A stretch of DNA of 53,368 nt from Gammaproteobacteria bacterium (GTDB lineage: Bacteria; Pseudomonadota; Gammaproteobacteria; Steroidobacterales; PWYM01), in the NCBI GenBank assembly GCA_003567855.1, contig PWYM01000144.1, forward strand, positions 1-53,368, read 5' to 3'. Below the pieces are notes generated by a model that searched no databases, was not told the origin of the DNA, and was given only the letters and a program-made list of their open reading frames with translations. Numbering within the stretch: position 1 is the stretch's first letter; the number at the start of each line of letters is the position of its first letter. Position numbers and translations under genes: made by a program. Below, in pieces: positions 1-8,843 of the stretch.

Positions 1-662
1 ATCAGGAAATCGACGACCTCGGCGGGCAGCGTGCGCGCCATCGCCCAGCGTTGACGCTTGCGCTGGCCGGTCGCGTCCTGCAGCACGAAGTACATCGACA
101 TCATCGTCAGGATGCTGTCCTCGGCGCGCCACGGCTCGGGCGCCGCGCGCAGCAGGCGGTACTCCGGGGGCACGCCGTCGAGTGCCGCGAGCCCGGCGTT
201 GACGCCGGCGGCATAGGCGCCGAGCAGCCGGCGATACTCGAGCGGCCACGCGTTGAGTGCCCGGCCGGCCACGTCGCGCAGGCCGTGCCGCCGGTGGCTC
301 AGGTCGACTTCGACGGCGGCCTCGCCGAGCAGCGCCGCCAGCTCTCCGGATGCGAGCCGGCGCGCGAGGTCCATCTGAAAGAAGCGTTCCTGGGCATGCA
401 CGAAACCGACTGCACGGGCCTGGTCGAAACGGTCGTCGGCGCGCACCGTGACCGTGCCGTTGACGTCGCGTTCGACGTCCACGGCTGAGCGCAGGCCCGC
501 GACCGCGCGCTCACCGTCGAGCTGCGGACGGCTTGCGCCGAGCTGCTGCCAGGTGATCGCCGCCGCGGTGAGCGCGAGTACGACGCAGAACGCGCCGACG
601 AAGGGCAGGACCCGCGTCAGCAGCAGGCGCCCCGGCGCGGGCCGTGCGGAGTGCGTCGCCAT
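1..662 (-). CDS. Penicillin acylase family protein, N-terminal part, runs off window
   Basis: This open frame is absent from the ORF track because its stop lies beyond the left edge. About 220 residues are visible. A hydrophobic N-terminal segment near residues 17-37 (signal or anchor) is followed by the family's hallmark N-terminal block: VERDVNGTVTVRADD, then GFVHAQERFFQMDLARR, LASGELAALLG and AYAAGVNAGL. Penicillin acylases are Ntn hydrolases that hydrolyse amide bonds (penicillins, acyl-homoserine lactones or other N-acyl compounds) in the periplasm after self-cleavage. The nucleophilic Ser that starts the beta chain is outside the window, so activity and substrate cannot be judged. The ATG lies 8 bases after the stop of the GGDEF-EAL gene, which suggests co-transcription. 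Confidence 0.85.
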   Translation of the reverse strand, partial: MATHSARPAPGRLLLTRVLPFVGAFCVVLALTAAAITWQQLGASRPQLDGERAVAGLRSAVDVERDVNGTVTVRADDRFDQARAVGFVHAQERFFQMDLARRLASGELAALLGEAAVEVDLSHRRHGLRDVAGRALNAWPLEYRRLLGAYAAGVNAGLAALDGVPPEYRLLRAAPEPWRAEDSILTMMSMYFVLQDATGQRKRQRWAMARTLPAEVVDFL

Positions 663-670
663 CTTCCGCG

Positions 671-2797
671 TCACGCGAACAGCGTGCGGTGGCGGTCGGT
701 GCCCTCGATCTGGCGCAGCAGCAGGTCGGCGTAGTCGTCAGCCGAGAACGGTTCGCCGAACAGCATGCCCTGCACGTAGTCGCAGTCGTGCTCGCGCAGG
801 AAGGCGAGCTGTGCCTCGGTCTCGACGCCCTCGGCGACGACTTCCATCTCGAGGTTGTGGGCCATCTGGATCACCGTCGCGACGATCGTGGCGTTGTTGC
901 GGTCGGCGGGCAGGTCGCGGATGAAGCTGCGGTCGATCTTCAGCGTGCTGATCGGGAAGTGCTGCATCGCGCTCAGCGACGAGTAGCCGGTGCCGAAATC
1001 ATCAATGGCCAGGTGCAGGCCCATACGGTAGAGCGCCTCGAGCATGCGTATGGTGCGTTCGGCATCCTCCATCAGCGTGGTCTCGGTGATCTCGAGTTCC
1101 AGGCAGGTCGGCGAGACCTGGTGGCGGGTGAAGATGTCCTTCACCCGCTCGAGGAAGTTCTGCTGGCGAAGCTGCTTCAGCGACAGGTTGACCGATACCC
1201 GGCCGGGCGAGGCGATCGAGCGCTGCCAGTGGCGGTAGTCGGCGCAGACCTGGTCGAGCACCCATTCTCCGAGGTCGAGAATCAGGTTGGTTTCCTCGGC
1301 GAGCGGGACGAAGTCGGCGGGCAGCACCATGCCGCGCTCAGGCATCTCCCAGCGCACCAGCGCCTCGGCCCCCATGACGCGCCCGTCGTGGGTGCCATAC
1401 TTGGGCTGGTAGCGCAGAGTGAGCTCGTTGCGCTCGAACGCGCGGCGCAGCTTGCTCTTGAGCATCAGCCGCTCGACCGCCTCGGCGTTCATGTCGGGGG
1501 TATAGAACGCGTGGCAGTTCCCACCGACCTTCTTGGCGTGGTAGAGCGCGGCGTCGGCGTTGCGGATCAGGTCGATCACGTCGCCGCCGTCGAGTGGGTA
1601 GCGTGCCACACCCATGCTCGCGGTCAGGTAGAGCTCGTGGCCCTGAACGCGCATTGAACGGCCGACGCTGCGCAGTATGTCGGGAATCACGGTGTCGAGC
1701 GTTGCCATCATCGCATCGAGCGTGCGGAAGTCGCGCAGGCACACCGCAAATTCGTCACCGGCGAGCCGGCCGACGATCGCGGTGTCGGGCAGCACCTCGC
1801 AGACGCGTTGGCAGAACGTTTCGAGGCTGACGTCGCCGGCGAGGTGACCAAAGGTGTCGTTGACGTCCTTGAACCTGTCCACGTCGATGTAGAGCAGCGC
1901 CAGGTATTCGCCGCGCTTGCGCGCGCGCGCGAGTGCCCGCTGCAGCAGGTGCTGGAACTGCATGCGGTTGGGCACCTTGGTGAGCGAGTCGATGCGGGCG
2001 AGGTAACGGATGCGCTGTTCGGCCCGCTTGCGCTCGCTGATGTCGCGCGCGGAAATGATGCGCCCGCTGAAGTCCGTCTCCGGGTGGGTGACCCGTGAGC
2101 ACGTGAGCGAAACGGGGACCTGGGTGTCGTCACCGCGTACGAATACCGATTCGCGCGCGCGCTGGTCATCGTGGCCGGCGAGCGAGTCGCGACGATCCTC
2201 CGGGAGCAGCTCGGCGAGCGTCATGCCCTGCATGGTGTCGGCGGTCCGGCACAGCAGGCGGCATGCCGCGGGATTGGTGCGCACGATGCGGTCGTCGTCG
2301 TCGACGACGATCAGTGCCTCGTTGAGCCCGGCGAGCAGCTGGTCGAGGTAGTCGCGAGAGATCGTCGTCTCGCGCAGGCGCTCGCGCAGTTGCCGGAACG
2401 CGTGGCCCAGCTTGCCGAGCTCGTCGCGGCGACCGGTGTCGGCCGGTGGTGCGTAGTCGCCGTCACCGAGCTGACGGGCTTCGCCGGCGAGTTCGCTGAG
2501 TGGCCGAGTGATGCCGCGCATCGCGAGCGCGCCGATGCCGAGCGCCAGCACGAGCAGGCCGAGGCCGGCGAGCAGCGTCAGGTAGAGTGCATCGCGGCGC
2601 ATGTTTTGCTGCGTCGCATCAAGCCGGGCACGCCCCGCGGCGCGCTCGGCTTCCGGGTACTGCTGCAGGCTCTGTTCGATGAGGGCTTCGGTGGCGACGC
2701 GCGACAGGTGCAGGTGCAGCGCCGCGGTCGCGATCACGATCACCAGTGCGATCGTGACAACCGCGAGCATGAACTTGCTGACCAGGCGTCGACTCAT
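671..2797 (-). CDS. Membrane GGDEF-EAL protein with HAMP and PAS domains
   Basis: Bifunctional-type cyclic-di-GMP enzyme of 708 residues. Order: TM1 (about 9-30), a short periplasmic loop of about 40 residues, TM2 (71-94), HAMP (95-148), PAS (about 150-262), GGDEF (268-430) and EAL (440-700). The cyclase signature is AGDEF at 346-350, a variant usually compatible with activity. The EAL domain keeps EALVRW (478-483), IDDFGTGYSS (598-607) and VVAEGVE, so phosphodiesterase activity is expected. The periplasmic loop is too small for a classic sensor domain; signals probably enter through TM/HAMP or PAS. It precedes the penicillin acylase gene by 8 bp on the same strand. Which activity dominates cannot be told from sequence. 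Confidence 0.93.
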   Translation of the reverse strand: MSRRLVSKFMLAVVTIALVIVIATAALHLHLSRVATEALIEQSLQQYPEAERAAGRARLDATQQNMRRDALYLTLLAGLGLLVLALGIGALAMRGITRPLSELAGEARQLGDGDYAPPADTGRRDELGKLGHAFRQLRERLRETTISRDYLDQLLAGLNEALIVVDDDDRIVRTNPAACRLLCRTADTMQGMTLAELLPEDRRDSLAGHDDQRARESVFVRGDDTQVPVSLTCSRVTHPETDFSGRIISARDISERKRAEQRIRYLARIDSLTKVPNRMQFQHLLQRALARARKRGEYLALLYIDVDRFKDVNDTFGHLAGDVSLETFCQRVCEVLPDTAIVGRLAGDEFAVCLRDFRTLDAMMATLDTVIPDILRSVGRSMRVQGHELYLTASMGVARYPLDGGDVIDLIRNADAALYHAKKVGGNCHAFYTPDMNAEAVERLMLKSKLRRAFERNELTLRYQPKYGTHDGRVMGAEALVRWEMPERGMVLPADFVPLAEETNLILDLGEWVLDQVCADYRHWQRSIASPGRVSVNLSLKQLRQQNFLERVKDIFTRHQVSPTCLELEITETTLMEDAERTIRMLEALYRMGLHLAIDDFGTGYSSLSAMQHFPISTLKIDRSFIRDLPADRNNATIVATVIQMAHNLEMEVVAEGVETEAQLAFLREHDCDYVQGMLFGEPFSADDYADLLLRQIEGTDRHRTLFA

Positions 2798-3065
2798 CGG
2801 TGTGCTGCGTCCATCTCCTGGCCGTACGCACCTGCGTGGTCACGCTCGTTAGGTAACGGCCATCGTTGTTGGTGTTGTTGTCGTGCTGGCACAACCCGTG
2901 ACGCAAGGCGCCGGCGGCGCGGCCCGGCCTGGCGTCAAGAATCCGGTCTGGCGTCAAGAATAGCGCCGATCGGTGGGCCGGTACACAGTCGCGCCCGGCG
3001 GCGGGTATGGCCATCACCCGCCCGGGTAGACAGAATGGCGGCTTTTCGCACTGCCCGGACCGTAC

Positions 3066-4667
3066 ATGTCGGACGACCCGCCACCGCCCGGCCCCGTTGA
3101 GCGCAGCCAGCGTCGCGGCGCCTTCACCCGCTTCCTCGACACCGTCGAGTGGCTCGGCAACCTGCTGCCTCACCCGGTCACGCTGTTTGCGCTGCTCGCA
3201 CTCGCCGTGCTGCTGCTCTCGGGCCTCATGGGTGCGCTCGGCGTTGCGGTGCCGGATCCGCGTCCGGAAGGCGCCGCCGGACGTGCCGAGGACGGCATGA
3301 TTCGCGCGATCAGCCTGCTCAACGGTGACGGGCTGCGCATGATTGTGCTGAACCTCGTCGACAACTTCACGGGCTTCGTCCCGCTCGGCACGGTACTCGT
3401 CGCGCTGCTCGGTGTCGGCGTCGCCGAGCGCTCCGGGCTGCTCGGCGCGGTGATCCGCGGCATGGTGCTGCGCGCGCCGACCCACGTGGTCACGGTTGCG
3501 GTGGTGTTCGGCGGCGTGGTCTCGAACACCGCGTCGGAGATGGGCTACGTGGTGCTCGTGCCGCTGGCCGCGGTGGTCTTCTATTCGCTCGGGCGTCATC
3601 CGCTGGCCGGGCTCGCCGCGGCCTTCGCCGGCGTGTCCGGCGGCTACAGCGCGAACCTGCTGCTCGGTACCGTCGACCCGCTGCTCGCCGGCATCACGCA
3701 GGAGGCCGCGCGGCTGATCGACCCCGACTACGTCGTCGACGCGAGCGCGAACTGGTATTTCATGATCGTCAGCACGTTCATGATCACCGCGGTCGGCGCG
3801 TGGGTGACGATACGCATCGTCGAGCCCAAGCTCGGGCAATACGATCCGTCACTGGCCGAGGCCGACCTCGACGAGGAGTCGCGCCTCGAGCCGCTGTCGC
3901 GCGAGGAAAAGCGTGGCCTTGCCTGGGCGGGCGTCGCGGTGCTCATCGTCAGCGTGTTGCTCGCGCTGTCGGTGGTGCCCGAGTGGGGCGTGCTGCGCAA
4001 CCCCGACACCGGGGAAGTGCGCCACTCGCCGTTCCTGCGCGGCATCGTCGCGCTGATCTTCGTGTTCTTCCTGATTCCGGGAATCGCCTACGGCTGGGTG
4101 ACCGGCGAATTCCGCTCCGACCGTGACGTCATCAACGCGATGGCGCAGACGATGAGTACGCTCGGGCTGTACATCACGCTGGTGTTCTTCGCCGCGCAGT
4201 TCGTCGCCTTCTTCGGCTGGACCAACCTCGGTGCGATCACCGCGGTGACCGGCGCCGAGGCGCTCGAGACCATCGGCCTGACCGGCCCGCTGGTCTTCGT
4301 GCTGTTCATCCTGATGTGCTGCTTCGTGAACCTCATGCTCGGGTCGGCATCGGCGCAGTGGGCGGTGACGGCGCCGATCTTCGTGCCGATGCTGATGCTG
4401 ATCGGCTATAGCCCCGAGGTGATACAGGCCGCGTATCGTATCGGCGACTCCTCCACCAACATCATCACGCCGATGATGAGCTACTTCGGGCTGATTCTTG
4501 CGTTCGCATCGCGCTACATCAGAAACCTCGGAATAGGCACGCTCATCGCGACGATGCTGCCGTACTCGATTGCGTTCCTGACCGGATGGATCCTGCTGTT
4601 CTACACGTGGGTATTCTTGCTTGGCATGCCGGTAGGGCCGGCGGCACCGACCTACTACGGCAACTGA
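3066..4667 (+). CDS. AbgT family transporter (first copy)
   Basis: Polytopic inner-membrane protein of 533 residues, close to the usual size of AbgT proteins. The family exports sulfonamides or takes up p-aminobenzoyl-glutamate. Recognisable features are the N-terminal RFLDTVEWLGNLLPHP, GFVPLGTVLVALLGVGVAERSG, the SNTASEMGYVVLVPLAA hairpin, GGYSANLLLGTVDPLLAG, FVNLMLGSASAQWAVTAPIF and YRIGDSSTNIITPMMSYFG, which carry the substrate and Na+ binding residues. It stands alone, without abgA/abgB peptidase genes, so folate-catabolite use is not supported by context. A paralogue lies at 20944-22503. The gene is convergent with the DUF1318 gene, and the two ends share a hairpin. Confidence 0.93.
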   Translation: MSDDPPPPGPVERSQRRGAFTRFLDTVEWLGNLLPHPVTLFALLALAVLLLSGLMGALGVAVPDPRPEGAAGRAEDGMIRAISLLNGDGLRMIVLNLVDNFTGFVPLGTVLVALLGVGVAERSGLLGAVIRGMVLRAPTHVVTVAVVFGGVVSNTASEMGYVVLVPLAAVVFYSLGRHPLAGLAAAFAGVSGGYSANLLLGTVDPLLAGITQEAARLIDPDYVVDASANWYFMIVSTFMITAVGAWVTIRIVEPKLGQYDPSLAEADLDEESRLEPLSREEKRGLAWAGVAVLIVSVLLALSVVPEWGVLRNPDTGEVRHSPFLRGIVALIFVFFLIPGIAYGWVTGEFRSDRDVINAMAQTMSTLGLYITLVFFAAQFVAFFGWTNLGAITAVTGAEALETIGLTGPLVFVLFILMCCFVNLMLGSASAQWAVTAPIFVPMLMLIGYSPEVIQAAYRIGDSSTNIITPMMSYFGLILAFASRYIRNLGIGTLIATMLPYSIAFLTGWILLFYTWVFLLGMPVGPAAPTYYGN

Positions 4668-4698
4668 GCAGGCAGCCTTACTTCTGCTGCCAGTTGCC
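4659..4698. terminator. Bidirectional hairpin spanning two convergent stops
   Basis: GGCAACTG (4659-4666) pairs perfectly with CAGTTGCC (4691-4698). Inside, GCAG/CTGC and CAG/CTG extend the stem with small bulges around the loop CCTTACTT. It covers the stop of the AbgT gene (TGA 4665-4667) and of the opposing DUF1318 gene (4678-4680). No T-run follows on either strand, so it is a terminator or 3'-end stabiliser by inference. Confidence 0.55.
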
Positions 4699-5298
4699 GT
4701 CGCCGTCGCGGTAGTACCAGCCGCTGCGCGCGCGCTCGATCCAGCGCCGGGCAAACACCTCGCGGATGCGCGACTCCCACTGCGGGTTGTCGTTGGCGAC
4801 GGCGATCTCGCGGTAGAGGTTGTTGCGGTCGGTGTTTTCGTCGGCGACCAGCCTGCGCACGTTGTTGCGCTCGGCGAGCGGGACCGCGTTGGCATCCCGG
4901 ATCTCGACGAGGCCGTCGCGGTTCAGGCCGACCGCGCCCGAGGCGTAGTAGGGCTCGAGTTCGCGATGGCGCGCCTGCATAGACGCCTCGATGCGGCGGA
5001 TCGCCGGGCTCGAGATGTCGAAGTCGGCCGGCTGCGCGTGCGCCGCGGGCAGCAGGAAGTTGCCGATCGCCGCGAACGCGGCGGCGCCGCGTGCCGGGGG
5101 CGCGAATGCACCCTCGGTGCCGTCCCCGGTGCGTGGTGCGTCACCTTCGCGGCGGCGCGTCTCGCTGCCCCAGACGCCGTCAATGAACTGGTCGGCGGCC
5201 TGCTCGGCGGCCGCCGCCGGGAAATAGACGTTGATCGTCACGCAGGCCGAGACCAGCGCGACGCAGCCGGCGAGGCCGAAGATCCAGCGGGTATTCAT
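4678..5298 (-). CDS. DUF1318 (YdbL-like) lipoprotein
   Basis: A 206-residue lipoprotein. The signal peptide ends in lipobox VSAC with Cys19, followed by VTINVYFPAAAAEQAADQ, typical of DUF1318 lipoproteins, and a low-complexity Gly/Ala/Arg-rich middle. The C-terminal part (about 120-206) is the YdbL/DUF1318 domain: a stretch around SGAVGLNRDGLVEIRDA, then NNVRRLVADENTDRNNLYREIA. In E. coli the family forms the ydbH-ynbE-ydbL operon, implicated in phospholipid transport between membranes. Here it lies downstream of a large YdbH-like gene on the same strand with a 151-bp gap. Unlike E. coli YdbL, it carries its own lipid anchor. Confidence 0.8.
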   Translation of the reverse strand: MNTRWIFGLAGCVALVSACVTINVYFPAAAAEQAADQFIDGVWGSETRRREGDAPRTGDGTEGAFAPPARGAAAFAAIGNFLLPAAHAQPADFDISSPAIRRIEASMQARHRELEPYYASGAVGLNRDGLVEIRDANAVPLAERNNVRRLVADENTDRNNLYREIAVANDNPQWESRIREVFARRWIERARSGWYYRDGDGNWQQK

Positions 5299-5449
5299 GT
5301 TGGACTCACTTCACATGCAGGGGGCGGGGCTTCACCCGGATATCGTCCGATTATCCGCGGCGGGCCGGGTGTACGCCAGCGCCGTGCCGGGAGTCTTCAT
5401 GGCCACTGTGCGCCGCGTTGCCTGAACGCGCGCTGAAGGCGTGGTCCGG

Positions 5450-7588
5450 TCAGCGGATTACCGCCTCGTCGAGCTGCTGCAGGCTTGCGAGCTGCTGGAG
5501 CAGCAGCGGCCACGCGACCCGGTCGGCGCTGCCGATGACGTCGATACGCGGCAGGCCTCGGCCGCGGACGAGGTAGTAGCCGCCATTGGCTGCGCCGGCG
5601 CCGCCCATGTGGCACACCTCGTTGCGCAGCGTGCAGCTCAGGCCGATCTCGGCGTAGTTGAACTCGTCAAAGAAACGCATGAACCCCCCCGACAGTGCCC
5701 CACCCATGCCGCCGGTGCCGATGCTAGAGAGGTTGTCGATCGCGCGCTGGCTGATCCGTCGCCGGCCGGTGTAGCCGGGCGTCGTGTAGAGCCGCGCGCG
5801 AAACGCGCTCGGCTGCCAGTTGACCAGCCGCAGGCCGAGCAGCTCGCCGTCGACGCGTCCGGAGATCTGCCCGAAGGCGAAGGTCCCGGTGAGCGTCTCG
5901 AGGTCGAGCTGGCGCATCGTCACGTCGGCCTCGAGGCGCGGCAGCGGGCTGAGCAGCCCCTCGATCCGCAGGTTGTCTACGGTGATGTCGCCGTCGAACA
6001 CCCTGGCGCGCAGCGTCCCGTCGGTGGTCAGCGTCCTGTCGTGGTAGGCGATGCCCGGTAGCGAACCGGCCAGCGTGCCACGCATCTCGGGCCACTCCAG
6101 CGCGGCGGTCAACCGGCGCAGGCTGATCGGCTCGAGCTCGGCCTCGACACGAAGTCGGGGCGCGCCGTCGGCAAGGCCGGTGAGCGCAAGCTCGCCAATG
6201 ACCATCGCGCCGTCGAGCACCGGGATGCGCTGCCGGCCGGGTGCGCTGACCTGGTCACCGGCGGCGCGGAACTCGAGCCGGCTGGGGCCGAGCGCCATGC
6301 GCAGCAGGCCCCCGCCCGACCACTCGATCCACGAGCGTCGGGCTTCGCCTGCGCGCGACCAATGCACTTCGGCGCCGAGCCCGTCGAAGTCGAGCCGCTC
6401 CTGCCGGTCGGTGATCGACGCGTCGCGCAGGTAGGCGGTGAGTGAATCGATACCGCCGTCGCGCCACCGCACGCTGGCCTGCAGCGTGCCGCGTGGAGTG
6501 AGCGTGTCCAGCGGCGTACCGAGCAGGAACGGCTGGGCGTAACGCGCATAGGCGCCCTCGAGTCCGGCGTCGATCCGTTCGACGTCGAAGTGCCCGGCTC
6601 CATCGGCGGTGAGGGCGCCACGGCCGTCGACGGCGAGTACTTCGGGGTCGCGGTAGCGCAGGCGGGTGAGGACCGGCTCGGCGTCGGGGCCTTCGCGGTG
6701 TCCGGCGATCTCGAACTGCACCGGCCCGTCGTCGAAGTCGAGGAATACAGGCTCGAAGTAGGCCTGGCCACGCACCATGCGCACGAGGCCGCGGAACTCG
6801 ATGCGCGCGTCGAGCCGTCCGTGCAGGTGCGCATCGACGGTCATGCCGATGTGCTCGGCGGCGAGTGAACCGTCCGCATCGGAGAAGCCGACATGTTGGG
6901 GCATCGTCGTCGCCCGCACGTCGACAGCGCCGTCCGCGCCGACGCGCGCCACCACGTTACCGTCGAGCCGGCCCGTGACCGCAAAGCCGTCGGGCAGCGG
7001 CAGTAGGGCAAGCCATGCCCGCGGTGTCTGTTCGACGTCGAGGTCGCGCAGTCGCAGTTCGGCGCGCAGCGCGCCGTTGCCACGCCGGTTCAGCGTCAGC
7101 GACACCTGGCCGCCGGCGACGCCCACACCGGTCAGTTCGGCGCGCACGTGTCCGTCGGTGACGAGCTCCAGCGACAGGCGTGCGTTGCTGGTGTCGATCT
7201 CGGGCCATGGCCCCTGCAGTCGTCCGTCGCCGCAGCTGACGCCGTTGCGGTGCACTCGCAGGGTCCCGCACTGCAGGGCGACGGGGCCCTGCGTGCCGGT
7301 CGGCGGCGGCAGTTCCAGCGCGCCGATGCGCAGCACGCCGGCGAACGCGTCGTCGGCCGGCGTGAGCGCGACGGTGACGTCGCGCGCGGCGAAGCCGGGG
7401 CCCGTGACGTCGGCGAGCGACAGCTCGAGCGACGCGGCCCCGGCGCAGTGCGCAGCGAACGCCCACACCAGTGCGAGCGTGCCCGCCGTGGCGCGCGGCC
7501 GCCCGGTCCGGCGCAGCCGGAGACGCTTACGGGCGGCGTCGGTGAATGCGACGGTCGTCCTCGTCTGCAGCGGCGGGCGGGCTATCAT
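5450..7588 (-). CDS. YdbH/AsmA-like intermembrane protein
   Basis: A 712-residue protein with a hydrophobic N-terminal segment (about 34-54) and then a long, beta-rich, repetitive periplasmic body, as in YdbH, TamB and AsmA-like bridge proteins. The C-terminal block contains ISQRAIDNLSSIGTGG, FMRFFDEFNYAEIGLSC, GGYYLVRGRGLPRIDVIG, a pattern I associate with gammaproteobacterial YdbH-like proteins found next to DUF1318 genes. The expected role is an inner-membrane-anchored groove that moves phospholipids to the outer membrane. The downstream DUF1318 lipoprotein supports this. The start at 7588 overlaps the possible upstream start of the divergent regulator; a shorter start is possible. Family call fairly firm, function inferred. 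Confidence 0.68.
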   Translation of the reverse strand: MIARPPLQTRTTVAFTDAARKRLRLRRTGRPRATAGTLALVWAFAAHCAGAASLELSLADVTGPGFAARDVTVALTPADDAFAGVLRIGALELPPPTGTQGPVALQCGTLRVHRNGVSCGDGRLQGPWPEIDTSNARLSLELVTDGHVRAELTGVGVAGGQVSLTLNRRGNGALRAELRLRDLDVEQTPRAWLALLPLPDGFAVTGRLDGNVVARVGADGAVDVRATTMPQHVGFSDADGSLAAEHIGMTVDAHLHGRLDARIEFRGLVRMVRGQAYFEPVFLDFDDGPVQFEIAGHREGPDAEPVLTRLRYRDPEVLAVDGRGALTADGAGHFDVERIDAGLEGAYARYAQPFLLGTPLDTLTPRGTLQASVRWRDGGIDSLTAYLRDASITDRQERLDFDGLGAEVHWSRAGEARRSWIEWSGGGLLRMALGPSRLEFRAAGDQVSAPGRQRIPVLDGAMVIGELALTGLADGAPRLRVEAELEPISLRRLTAALEWPEMRGTLAGSLPGIAYHDRTLTTDGTLRARVFDGDITVDNLRIEGLLSPLPRLEADVTMRQLDLETLTGTFAFGQISGRVDGELLGLRLVNWQPSAFRARLYTTPGYTGRRRISQRAIDNLSSIGTGGMGGALSGGFMRFFDEFNYAEIGLSCTLRNEVCHMGGAGAANGGYYLVRGRGLPRIDVIGSADRVAWPLLLQQLASLQQLDEAVIR

Positions 7589-7619
7589 GCGCGCATGCTA
7601 CCCCGCCCGTGGAGCCCTG

Positions 7620-8843
7620 ATGGCCGCAAAGCGTGCGCTCATCGTCGACGATTCCGCCACTGCCAGGCTCGTGCTCGGCCGGTTGCTGACCGGGCACGGC
7701 ATCAAGGTGGACGGCGCGCGTTCGGCCGAGGAGGCGCTGGAATACCTGGAGCACGCGCGTCCGGACGTGGTGTTCATGGACCACCAGATGCCGGGCATGG
7801 ACGGCCTCGAGGCACTGCAGGCGATCAAGGCCAATCCCGACACGGCGACCATCCCGGTAATGATGTACACCTCGCAGGAGGGCGAGGTGTACGTGGGGCA
7901 GGCGCGCGCGCTCGGGGCGATCGGGGTGCTGCCCAAGCAGGTCGCGCCGGTGGAGGTCTCGGAGATCCTGCGCTCGCTCCGGCTGATCGGCGACGCCGCC
8001 GCGGCCGACGATGCATCGCTGGAATCGGCCGCTGAAGCTGCCGAGGCGGCACTCGAGTCGCTGCCCGAAGACGGTGGCAGCGCCGAGTTGCGCGACCTGC
8101 TCCGGACGCTGTTCCGTCAGCAACGTGACCTGTTGCGTCGTGAACTGGAGTCGGTGCGCGCCGCCACAGCGGCGGCGCAGCCCGGGCGGGGGCCCTGGCG
8201 CGCGCTGAGCCTGGCGCTGGCGGTGGTTTCGGTCATCATGGCCGCGCTATGGGTCGATGCGCGGCGTGCACCGCCGCCGACCGACATGGCTGCCGGCGCC
8301 CAGCCGCCCACTGCGGCCGCCGCGCCTGCGACTGCGCCGCCTGCCGCCACCGCTTCTGGCGAGGTCATCGAGGCTCTGGGCTGGGCGTTGGGTCAGAACA
8401 GCACCTTCGGCATCGACGAGGCGCCTCTGGACGCGCCTCGCGCGGCGATGCTCGAGTCGCTGTTCGACCGGCTCGACGCGCTGGGTTTCGCCGGCACCGT
8501 CGTGCTGCGCACCCACCTCGGACGCTTCTGTCTCGTCGAGGGTGCCGATGGCGGCTGGTTGTTGCCGCCACCGGGGGCGCTGCTCGGCGACTGTGACCGG
8601 CTCGGCTGGCCGGAGTCGGAGGCGGTGCGCCTCGGTGGGCGACAGACGCTCGGGTTCGCCAACGGCGTCGCCCGGCTCGCGACCCGGCATGGTGAGCGCA
8701 TCAGGCTCGAACTCGAAACCGCCGGCGGCGAGGCGCCCCGCAGCGCTTATCCGGAACCCCACGAGGCGCTGCCGGTCTCGGAATGGAATACCATCGCTGC
8801 CGACAACCAGCGCGTCGAGATCATGCTGTTTCCCGATGACTGA
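7620..8843 (+). CDS. Response regulator: REC, transmembrane helix, OmpA-like tail
   Basis: The track ORF begins far upstream, but the REC domain starts at MAAKRALIVDD (7620), with a GGAG ribosome site a few bases before it, giving 407 residues. REC (1-125) has acidic Asp10/11, phospho-acceptor Asp54 (VFMDHQMPGMDG), Thr84 and Lys106. A helical linker follows, then one TM helix (about 194-212), a Pro/Ala-rich linker and a C-terminal domain ending NQRVEIMLFPDD. The C-terminus (LGFAGTVVLRTHLG, LGGRQTLGFANGVAR, final NQRVEI) resembles a degenerate OmpA/MotB-like fold; that is tentative. With REC in the cytoplasm, the tail would be periplasmic, an unusual layout. Its stop overlaps the next gene by 8 bp. 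Confidence 0.8.
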   Translation: MAAKRALIVDDSATARLVLGRLLTGHGIKVDGARSAEEALEYLEHARPDVVFMDHQMPGMDGLEALQAIKANPDTATIPVMMYTSQEGEVYVGQARALGAIGVLPKQVAPVEVSEILRSLRLIGDAAAADDASLESAAEAAEAALESLPEDGGSAELRDLLRTLFRQQRDLLRRELESVRAATAAAQPGRGPWRALSLALAVVSVIMAALWVDARRAPPPTDMAAGAQPPTAAAAPATAPPAATASGEVIEALGWALGQNSTFGIDEAPLDAPRAAMLESLFDRLDALGFAGTVVLRTHLGRFCLVEGADGGWLLPPPGALLGDCDRLGWPESEAVRLGGRQTLGFANGVARLATRHGERIRLELETAGGEAPRSAYPEPHEALPVSEWNTIAADNQRVEIMLFPDD

